This document shows, in pieces, positions 35,613-41,975 of a stretch of DNA of 64,000 nt (within the stretch, counting starts at the first letter, position 1; each line of letters opens with the position of its first letter). The position numbers and the translations under genes were made by a program. The notes below the pieces were generated by a model, which made no database searches, was not told where the DNA came from, and was given only the letters and a program-made list of their open reading frames with translations. This DNA comes from Mycobacterium sp. GA-1199 (GTDB lineage Bacteria > Actinomycetota > Actinomycetes > Mycobacteriales > Mycobacteriaceae), in assembly GCF_001500045.1 (NCBI RefSeq), contig NZ_LQIX01000003.1:1-64000 (forward strand). Direction: 5' to 3'.

Positions 35613-36397
35613 GTCGGCTGGCACCGCTGTTTGACACCTACCGGAGCGAGGGGCGCAGCGCGCTTATCGGTTACCTGCCGACCGGTTTTCCCGATGTGCC
35701 CGGTTCGATCTCGGCGATGACGGCGCTGGTCGAAAACGGATGCGACCTCGTGGAGGTCGGCATCGCGTACTCCGATCCCGGTATGGACGGTCCGACGATC
35801 GCGGCGGCCACCGAAGCCGCGCTGCGCGGGGGAGTGCGAGTGCGCGACTCGCTGGCCGCGGTCGAGGCGATCACCAATGCCGGGGGCAGGGCCGTGGTGA
35901 TGACGTACTGGAACGTCGTATTGCGGTGGGGCATCGACGCGTTCGCCCGCGATCTGGCTTCGGCCGGCGGTCTCGGGATGATCACCCCCGATCTGATCCC
36001 CGACGAAGCCGACGAATGGCTCGCCGCCTCGGAGACTCACGATCTGGACCGGATCTTTCTTGTGGCGCCATCGTCGACACCGGAACGGCTCGCAATGACG
36101 GTGCAGGCTTCGCGCGGATTCGTCTACGCCGCATCGACGATGGGCGTGACCGGAGCGCGCGACGCGGTGTCGACGGCCGCACCTGAACTGGTTCGCCGGG
36201 TGAAGGCCGTCTCGGACATCCCCGTGGGCGTGGGTCTTGGGGTGCGGTCGGGAGCCCAGGCAGCCGAGATCGGCGCTTACGCCGACGGGGTGATCGTGGG
36301 GTCGGCGTTGGTGTCGGCGTTGCAGAACGGTGTCGACGCGGTGGGAGCGTTGGCAGCCGAGCTTGCGGATGGAGTCAGGCGAAGGGTTACTGCGTGA
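35609..36397 (+). CDS. trpA: Tryptophan synthase alpha subunit (TrpA)
   Basis: Cleaves indole-3-glycerol phosphate to indole for channeling into TrpB. About 262 residues from GTG 35609 overlapping the trpB stop. Catalytic Glu in [20 protein letters not shown] and Asp in the same segment; [31 protein letters not shown], and [11 protein letters not shown] for phosphate binding. Its stop overlaps the lgt start (GTGA), placing lgt in the trp transcript. Confidence 0.95.
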   Translation: MSRLAPLFDTYRSEGRSALIGYLPTGFPDVPGSISAMTALVENGCDLVEVGIAYSDPGMDGPTIAAATEAALRGGVRVRDSLAAVEAITNAGGRAVVMTYWNVVLRWGIDAFARDLASAGGLGMITPDLIPDEADEWLAASETHDLDRIFLVAPSSTPERLAMTVQASRGFVYAASTMGVTGARDAVSTAAPELVRRVKAVSDIPVGVGLGVRSGAQAAEIGAYADGVIVGSALVSALQNGVDAVGALAAELADGVRRRVTA

Positions 36398-39375
36398 CGA
36401 CGACTGTCTTGGCCGCCATCCCCAGCCCGGCTCAGGGCGTCTGGCAGCTCGGTCCCGTACCGATCCGGGCGTATGCGATCTGCATCATCGTCGGGATCGT
36501 GGCGGCGCTGATCATCGGTGACCGGCGCTGGGAGGCACGCGGGGGAGAACGCGGGGTCATCTACGACATCGCCTTGTGGGCCGTGCCATTCGGGTTGATC
36601 GGCGGCCGGCTCTACCACGTGGCGACCGACTGGTGGCGCTACTTCGGGGACAACGGCGCCGGGCTGGCCGGCGTGATCCGAATCTGGGACGGTGGTCTGG
36701 GAATCTGGGGGGCTGTCGCCTTCGGCGCCGTCGGCGCGTGGATCGCCTGCCGACGCCGAGGAATTCCGCTGCCCGCGTTCGGGGACGCGGTCGCGCCGGG
36801 AATCATTCTGGCGCAAGGGATCGGCCGCCTCGGCAACTACTTCAATCAGGAGCTGTGGGGCGCCGAAACGACGCTGCCCTGGGCGCTGAAGATTTACGAG
36901 CGCCGAGATTCAGCCGGCATGATCGACAATCTCAACGGCGTGTCGACCGGCGAAGTCGTTCACCTCGTCCATCCCACGTTCCTGTACGAACTGCTGTGGA
37001 ACCTACTGGTTTTCGCGGTTCTGATCTACGTCGACCGGCGTTTCAAATTCGGCCACGGCCGGCTGTTCGCGTTGTATGTCGCGGGCTATTGCGTGGGCCG
37101 GTTCTGGATCGAGCTGTTGAGGGTCGACGATGCGACGCTGATCGAAGGTGTTCGGATCAACTCCTTCACGGCGACGTTCGTGTTCATCGGCGCGGTCGTG
37201 TACATCATGGCCGCGCCGAAGGGCCGAGAAGATCCGGCCTCCCTCAGGGGCAAGGCAGAGCCGGAACGGCCGACCGTCGAGGACCTCACCGAGGAGTTGG
37301 CCGCGGTGGCGTCGACGACAGGTGTGTTCGCGGCCGCCAAGGCCGCCGCCGACGAAGAATCGGAGACGGTGAAAGCCGAATCGCTCACCGCGGACGTACC
37401 GGAGGGCGAGGAGATCGCTGCCGAGGACGTGTCCGCGGAGGAGCTCGGCGCGGACGTGGCAGGTGTGCCGGCGGACGACTTGGAAGAGGCCGAGGAGTTC
37501 GCAGCCGAGGGCGACGAGGAGTCGGCGCAAGATTCCGAGCCCGAGATCGAGGCGGTCGCTGAGGCCGAGGCCCTCGCTGACGAGGTGGACGAGGCGCCTG
37601 CCGGGGAGATTCTTGAGGCGGAGGAGTTCGCCTCGGCCGGACGGGCGTCCGACGCCGACGGTGTGGGTGCGGTCGAAGGTGAGGAGGCCAGCGACGCGTT
37701 GGCCGACGCAGCTGAGGCACACGAAGCTGCGGTCGAGGGCGAGGCAGCAGCCGAGGAGCTGGCGGACGAGGTAGGCGCGCAGACGGCTGCGACGCCACCG
37801 GCGAAGGCACGACGCCGGCTGCGGTTCTGGCCGAAGCGCGGGCGGAAGGACGTCGTCGCCGCGCAGGAGCCCTTTGGAGGCGCGGACGTAAGCGGTGCGG
37901 CGGTCCCCGAGGCCGGTGAAGCGGCTGACGTCGGTGGTGTGGGTGCGGTCGAGGGCGGGGAGGCCAGTGGCGCGCTCGCGGATGCCACAGAGGTCCACGA
38001 GGCCGCCGTGGAGGGCGAGGCCGTTGCCGAGGAGTTGGCCGATGAGGCCGAGGCTGAAGCTGATGAAGTAGAGGCGGAGGCGGTCGCGGAGGTCGAAGCC
38101 CTCGCTGACGAGGTGGACGAGGCCCCTGCCGAGGAGATTCTTGAGGCGGAGGAGTTCGCCGAGGCCGGGCAGGCGTCCGACGCCGACGGTGTGGGTGCGG
38201 TCGAAGGTGAGGAGGCCAGCGACGCGTTGGCCGACGCAGCTGAGGCACACGAAGCTGCGGTCGAGGGCGAGGCAGCAGCCGAGGAGCTGGCGGACGAGGT
38301 AGGCGCGCAGACGGCTGCGACGCCACCGGCGAAGGCACGACGCCGGCTGCGGTTCTGGCCGAAGCGCGGGCGGAAGGACGTCGTCGCCGCGCAGGAGCCC
38401 CTTGGAGGCGCGGACGTAAGCGGTGCGGCGGTCCCCGAGGCCGGTGAAGCGGCTGACGTCGGTGGTATGGGTGCGGTCGAGGGCGGGGAGGCCAGCGACG
38501 CGCTCGCGGATGCCACAGAGGTCCACGAGGCCGCGGTCGAGGGCGAGGCCGCTGCCGAGGAGTTGGCCGACGAGGCTGGTGCAGAAGCTGATGAAGTAGA
38601 GGCGGAGGCGGTCGCGGAGGCCGAAGCCCTCGCTGACGAGGTGGACGAGGCCCCTGCCGAGAAGATTCTTGAGGCGGAGGGGTTCGCCGAGGCCGGGCAG
38701 GCGTCCGACGCCGACGGTGTCGGTGCGGTCGAAGGTGAAGAAGCCAGCGACGCGCTCGCGGATGCCGCCGAGGCACACGAAGCTGCGGTTGAGGGCGAGG
38801 CTGCCGCCGAGGAGTTGGCCGACGAGGCGGAGGCTCAAGCCGACGAGCCCGCTGAGGCGACTGACTCCGGTGAGCCCACCGAAGCTGCGGTCGAGGCCGC
38901 CGAGGATGAGCTGGTAGCCGAAGAGCTGGCGCGAGCGGCCGAGGCGCAAGCCGAGGAGTCGATCGACCAGGCATCGGCAGGTGCCGAGGCAGAGGGCGAT
39001 GGCACCGCGGAAGGCCAGGAGGAGACTGACTCCGGTGAGCCCGCCGACGCCGATGGTGTGGGTGCGGTCGAAGGCGACGAAGCCAACGACGCCATCGCTG
39101 ACGCCACTGAGGCACACGAATCCGCCGTCGAGGGTGAGGCGACAGCCGCGGAGCTAGCCGACGAAGCGGAGGCCGAAGCCAAGGAGCGGACCGACGCTGA
39201 AGCGAAAGAAGATGCCTCCACAGCCGAGGAATCAATCGGCGAAGCCGATGCTGACGACGTCGGCGGTATGGGCGCCGTCGAGAGTGAAGCCGCATCCGAA
39301 GTGCCCGCAGACGAGGCCGAGAACGCGGACGGCGGGCGAGTGCGCAAGTGGCTGCGCCGCCGCCGGAGGGGCTAA
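36394..39375 (+). CDS. lgt: Prolipoprotein diacylglyceryl transferase with giant repeat tail (Lgt)
   Basis: Membrane enzyme that moves a diacylglyceryl group from phosphatidylglycerol onto the lipobox Cys of prelipoproteins. The core (residues 1 to about 280) has the family signature GRLGNYFNQELWGAE (about 144-158), YHV at about 74-76, HPTFLYE (193-199) and about seven transmembrane segments. Typical Lgt is near 270-300 residues, and this protein is 993. The extra residues form an Ala/Glu-rich, strongly acidic, probably cytoplasmic and disordered tail made of repeats, with two embedded basic segments (ARRRLRFWPKRGRKD) and a basic C-terminus (VRKWLRRRRRG). Mycobacterial Lgt proteins are known to have some C-terminal extension, but this one is extreme. 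GTG 36394 overlaps trpA. Confidence 0.94.
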   Translation: MTTTVLAAIPSPAQGVWQLGPVPIRAYAICIIVGIVAALIIGDRRWEARGGERGVIYDIALWAVPFGLIGGRLYHVATDWWRYFGDNGAGLAGVIRIWDGGLGIWGAVAFGAVGAWIACRRRGIPLPAFGDAVAPGIILAQGIGRLGNYFNQELWGAETTLPWALKIYERRDSAGMIDNLNGVSTGEVVHLVHPTFLYELLWNLLVFAVLIYVDRRFKFGHGRLFALYVAGYCVGRFWIELLRVDDATLIEGVRINSFTATFVFIGAVVYIMAAPKGREDPASLRGKAEPERPTVEDLTEELAAVASTTGVFAAAKAAADEESETVKAESLTADVPEGEEIAAEDVSAEELGADVAGVPADDLEEAEEFAAEGDEESAQDSEPEIEAVAEAEALADEVDEAPAGEILEAEEFASAGRASDADGVGAVEGEEASDALADAAEAHEAAVEGEAAAEELADEVGAQTAATPPAKARRRLRFWPKRGRKDVVAAQEPFGGADVSGAAVPEAGEAADVGGVGAVEGGEASGALADATEVHEAAVEGEAVAEELADEAEAEADEVEAEAVAEVEALADEVDEAPAEEILEAEEFAEAGQASDADGVGAVEGEEASDALADAAEAHEAAVEGEAAAEELADEVGAQTAATPPAKARRRLRFWPKRGRKDVVAAQEPLGGADVSGAAVPEAGEAADVGGMGAVEGGEASDALADATEVHEAAVEGEAAAEELADEAGAEADEVEAEAVAEAEALADEVDEAPAEKILEAEGFAEAGQASDADGVGAVEGEEASDALADAAEAHEAAVEGEAAAEELADEAEAQADEPAEATDSGEPTEAAVEAAEDELVAEELARAAEAQAEESIDQASAGAEAEGDGTAEGQEETDSGEPADADGVGAVEGDEANDAIADATEAHESAVEGEATAAELADEAEAEAKERTDAEAKEDASTAEESIGEADADDVGGMGAVESEAASEVPADEAENADGGRVRKWLRRRRRG
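37573..38100 (+). repeat. lgt tail tandem repeat, unit 1 (528 bp, 176 codons)
   Basis: First copy of a 528-bp in-frame direct repeat starting at CTCGCTGACGAGGTGGACGA. Comparing by eye with the next unit, 37644-37872 is identical to 38172-38400 over 229 bp. The next differences are 37873 (T versus C) and 37939 (G versus A). It encodes two copies of a shorter acidic motif (GVGAVEG...ALADA...HEAAVEGEA..EELADE) with the basic segment ARRRLRFWPKRGRKD between them. Confidence 0.95.
38101..38628 (+). repeat. lgt tail tandem repeat, unit 2 (528 bp)
   Basis: Second full copy, in frame and head-to-tail with the first. The few differences I can see are mostly single-base changes, including changes in the EAEADE spacer and GVGAVEG to GMGAVEG. 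It includes the second basic segment ARRRLRFWPKRGRKD. Such near identity implies recent duplication or ongoing gene conversion and makes copy number likely to vary. Confidence 0.95.
38629..38835 (+). repeat. lgt tail tandem repeat, partial unit 3
   Basis: A third, partial copy covers about the first 200 bp of the unit and then diverges before the basic segment. It shows more substitutions than units 1 and 2. Further degenerate copies of the short GVGAVEG/HEAAVEGEA motif continue near 39055 and 39265 to the end of the gene. Confidence 0.85.
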
Positions 39376-39413
39376 ACCTTTTCCGGGAATCCCCAGCCCA
39401 CCGTTCGAATGTG

Positions 39414-39456
39414 TTGTCTTGTCATAGGGTTCGAGTAGTATCGAACACATGTTCGA
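39414..39456 (+). promoter_or_regulatory. SOS (LexA) box and leaderless promoter of the HNH gene
   Basis: TCGAAC-ACAT-GTTCGA (39441-39456) is a perfect match to the mycobacterial SOS box TCGAAC-N4-GTTCGA. TTGTCT (39414-39419), a 16-nt spacer and TAGTAT (39436-39441) form a plausible promoter whose start site would be at or next to the ATG at 39449, so the box covers the -10 edge, start site and start codon. A second GTTCGA half-site at 39429-39434 pairs with the left arm. Confidence 0.85.
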
Positions 39457-40882
39457 GGATGCTTCCAGCGGCGATCTCCTCACCCTCATGGGTGAAGAGG
39501 CTCGCGAGGAGGCTGCGGCGATGGGGCGCAGGCTGGCACTCGTGGCCGAACTCTATGCGCGGCGGGAGAGGGAACATGAGGAAGCGAGGATGTTCTTCAC
39601 CGACGTCGCGGTCGTCGTAGCGGCAGAGATATCGCCGGTGCAGAACATCAGTCATGCCAGGGCACTCGGTCAGGTCCATGCCGCGAAGGCTCTGCGCGAG
39701 CGGCTCCCCCGGGTGGCTGAGATCTTTCGGCGGGGGTGGATCGACTACCGGGTAGTGGCCACCATCATGTCGCGTACTCGGAACGTGGAACCGGACATCA
39801 TGCCCGCGCTCGACGAGGCGTTGGCTGCCAGAGCCGAGAAGTGGATGAAGCTCTCGGGTCCCAAATTGATTGACCGCGTGGACATGTTCGTGACGCGCTT
39901 CGACCCGGAGGCGGTGCGGGTGCCGCGCCGATCCGAGGACAATCGCCACGTCGAGATCGAGCCGGGCGACCCCGGAATGGCTTGGCTTACAGGCAATCTG
40001 CGCGCCGAGGACGGTGCGGCGCTGAACGCCAGGCTCGACGCTTTGGCCGCAACCGTGTGTGACAACGACCCTCGAACCAAGGATCAGCGCCGCGCTGACG
40101 CTTGTGGTCCGCTTTCTCGCATGGAGGCCACACTGCCCTGCGAATGCGGGCTTGACGACTGCCCGGCGGCCGCCGAGCGCGTGGCCGTTGAGACGGCGGT
40201 CATCCATTTGCTGGCCGAACAAGGCACTCTCGATGGAACCAGCGACAAAGCCGGTTACCTGAAAGGGTTCGGAGTGATGCCCGCCGAGTCGGTTCGCAGG
40301 GTGGCCAAGACCGCGCAAACGAAGCCGCTGACCGTGCCCACCCCGGAAGCCAAGGGCGGCAATAGCTACCGACCCAACGTCGCGCTACGGGAATTCCTCC
40401 AGTGGCGGGACCTGACGTGCCGATGGCCGGGCTGCGACAAGCCGGTGCAACACTGCGATGTTGACCACACCATGCCTTGGCCCCAGGGGCCGACGCATCC
40501 GTCGAATACCAAGCACTACTGCCGAACTCACCATCTGCTCAAGACGTTCTTCCGTGGGCCACGCGGCTGGACCGATCGACAACTTCCCGACGGCACAATC
40601 GAGTTGATCGCGCCCACGGGACACGTATGGCGCACCGAACCTCATGGCGCAAGCATGTTTCCAGGGCTCGGACAGTCGACGGGCGAGCTCGACGTTCCCG
40701 CGGATATCTCCGACGACACCGCCGATCGAACCTTGGTGATGCCCCGGCGCAAGCAGACGCGCGAGGACGACCTTCGCGACCGGATCAAGGCCGAACGCCG
40801 CGAGCGTGCCGAATTGATCGCCGAAGAAGAGCGGCAGCGGCAAGCCTGGCTGGCCGCCAACTACCAACCCCCGCCGTTCTGA
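39449..40882 (+). CDS. DUF222/HNH endonuclease-like protein (REP13E12 family)
   Basis: 477 residues. The N-terminal DUF222 domain (about 1-250, helical, with RRGWIDYRVVATIMSRT) is followed by an HNH nuclease domain with zinc Cys about 324 and 329 (CRWPGC), the DVDH motif (about 337-340), Asn about 353, and CRTHH (about 358-362). The C-terminus is a charged helix (DDLRDRIKAERRERAELIAEEERQRQ). These are the multi-copy 13E12-type proteins of mycobacteria, several of which are LexA-controlled in M. tuberculosis. The ATG at 39449 lies in a perfect SOS box. Domestic function and target are unknown. A chromosomal acquisition between lgt and the TM2 gene is possible, but no flanking repeats were seen. 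Confidence 0.88.
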   Translation: MFEDASSGDLLTLMGEEAREEAAAMGRRLALVAELYARREREHEEARMFFTDVAVVVAAEISPVQNISHARALGQVHAAKALRERLPRVAEIFRRGWIDYRVVATIMSRTRNVEPDIMPALDEALAARAEKWMKLSGPKLIDRVDMFVTRFDPEAVRVPRRSEDNRHVEIEPGDPGMAWLTGNLRAEDGAALNARLDALAATVCDNDPRTKDQRRADACGPLSRMEATLPCECGLDDCPAAAERVAVETAVIHLLAEQGTLDGTSDKAGYLKGFGVMPAESVRRVAKTAQTKPLTVPTPEAKGGNSYRPNVALREFLQWRDLTCRWPGCDKPVQHCDVDHTMPWPQGPTHPSNTKHYCRTHHLLKTFFRGPRGWTDRQLPDGTIELIAPTGHVWRTEPHGASMFPGLGQSTGELDVPADISDDTADRTLVMPRRKQTREDDLRDRIKAERRERAELIAEEERQRQAWLAANYQPPPF

Positions 40883-41042
40883 CACGCCCGGCCGTCGAGA
40901 GCCGCGGAACCGTTCCGTCGAAGCTCCAGCGAATCTCCCTGAGCGACAATCCGTTGACCGATGTCGCCACGACCGCGGGTTTCGTCAAGCGCCCGCGCAT
41001 GCCGGGGCTACACCTCGGGGTCAATGCGCCGCAGAATTCTTA

Positions 41043-41071
41043 CTGACTGGCACACCCCTGTCTGGCATGCT
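41043..41071 (+). promoter_or_regulatory. Candidate leaderless promoter of the TM2 gene
   Basis: CTGACT (41043-41048), a 17-nt spacer and CATGCT (41066-41071) place a start site at the ATG at 41079. This is motif-based inference. The rest of the 196-bp gap after the HNH gene (40883-41042) holds nothing recognisable. Confidence 0.4.
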
Positions 41072-41078
41072 GGGAGCC

Positions 41079-41492
41079 ATGACGGAGCCGCAGTTCGGTG
41101 GTAGTGAGCATGGCAGCACGCCCCCTCAGGAGCCGAATTACCAGCCGCAATACCCGCCCCCGCCCGGCAGCGAGTACGGGCCGCCCCCCGGGGGCTACCC
41201 GTCGGCATACGGCGATCCAATGGCGCCCTACGGCCGTCACCCCATCACGGGGGAGCCCTATTCCGACAAGTCCAAACTCATCGCCGGTCTGCTGCAGTTG
41301 CTCGGCCTCTTCGGGCTCGTCGGTATCGGCCGCATCTATCTCGGCTACACCGGGTTGGGCGTCGCGCAGTTAGTCGTCGGCCTGGTCACCTGCGGTATCG
41401 GCGCCATCATCTGGGGCATCATCGACGCCGTCATGCTGCTCACCGACAAAGTCCGCGATCCCCAGGGGCGCCCTCTGCGCGATGGCACCTAG
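41079..41492 (+). CDS. TM2-domain membrane protein
   Basis: About 137 residues. A Pro/Gly/Tyr-rich hydrophilic N-terminus (about 1-60, YPPPPGSEYGPPPGGYPSAYGD) is followed by a TM2 domain: SKLIAGLLQLLGLFGLVGIGRIYLG, a short turn, and VAQLVVGLVTCGIGAIIWGIIDAVMLL. Function unknown. ATG 41079 (MTEPQFGG) is preferred over 41067 because it fits a leaderless promoter and the common mycobacterial N-terminus. It overlaps the DUF2752 gene by 11 bp. Confidence 0.8.
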   Translation: MTEPQFGGSEHGSTPPQEPNYQPQYPPPPGSEYGPPPGGYPSAYGDPMAPYGRHPITGEPYSDKSKLIAGLLQLLGLFGLVGIGRIYLGYTGLGVAQLVVGLVTCGIGAIIWGIIDAVMLLTDKVRDPQGRPLRDGT

Positions 41493-41892
41493 CGCCGGCA
41501 CGAGCCGCAGACAGCTATACGGCGCGCTCGGAACCGGCGCCGTACTGGCCGGCGCCCTGACGTACGTCGGCATCGCCGACCCGCATCGCCCGGGATTTGT
41601 CTTCCCCGCCTGTCCGTTCAAGGCGATCACCGGTTTGGACTGCCCCGCCTGCGGTGGTCTGCGCATGACGCACGACCTCCTGCACGGCGACCTCGCTGCG
41701 GCCGTGGTGGACAACGTCTACCTGCTCGTCGGGCTTCCCCTCTTGCTGACGTGGCTTCTGATCCGATGGCGTCAGAGCAAACCGCTGATGAACACTCCGC
41801 TGATCGTCGTGATTGTCGTCTCGGCCCTGACCTGGACCGTGGCGCGCAATCTGCCCGGATTCCCGCTGGTCCCCACGGTTCTCGACGGGTGA
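41482..41892 (+). CDS. DUF2752 membrane protein
   Basis: 136 residues with the DUF2752 core CPFKAITGLDCPACGGLRMTHDLLHGDLAAAVVDN, in which the CPxCGxxR segment is diagnostic, flanked by transmembrane segments (about 14-30, 75-95 and 103-120). Function unknown. Start overlaps the TM2 gene, so the two are probably coupled; M. tuberculosis has the same pair (Rv1615-Rv1616) between lgt and pykA, as I recall. Confidence 0.82.
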   Translation: MAPSAGTSRRQLYGALGTGAVLAGALTYVGIADPHRPGFVFPACPFKAITGLDCPACGGLRMTHDLLHGDLAAAVVDNVYLLVGLPLLLTWLLIRWRQSKPLMNTPLIVVIVVSALTWTVARNLPGFPLVPTVLDG

Positions 41893-41909
41893 GGCGATAG
41901 CCGCGCTGT

Positions 41910-41968
41910 TACAATCGGCTGCGGGCCGGTGCAGTCCCGGACATGAATTCTTCCGGACTGCGAAGGTG
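41910..41968 (+). promoter_or_regulatory. gltB promoter and leader hairpin
   Basis: TACAAT (41910-41915) is a good -10 and would give a leader of about 50 nt. Within that leader CAGTCCCGGA (41932-41941) and TCCGGACTG (41952-41960) form a stem of about nine pairs with one bulge around a 10-nt loop, just before the ribosome binding site GAAGGTG (41962-41968). The loop contains an in-frame ATG (41943) that would extend GltB by 11 residues but has no ribosome binding site. A regulatory role is inference. Confidence 0.45.
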
Positions 41969-41975
41969 CCCCTCG

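Noticed and set aside
37573-38835. CRISPR-like or mobile repeat array
   Set aside because: The repeats are in-frame, long, contiguous without spacers and encode a continuous protein tail, so they are intragenic coding repeats.
37003-39117. Very long minus-strand frames opposite the lgt repeats, including a Pro/Arg-rich one
   Set aside because: They arise from the same repeats and biased codons of the real plus-strand gene. The lgt frame is continuous with a recognised catalytic core.
39376-40900. HNH gene as part of an integrated phage or an insertion sequence
   Set aside because: No integrase, attachment site, terminal inverted repeats or target duplication was found. It looks like a stand-alone 13E12-family gene.
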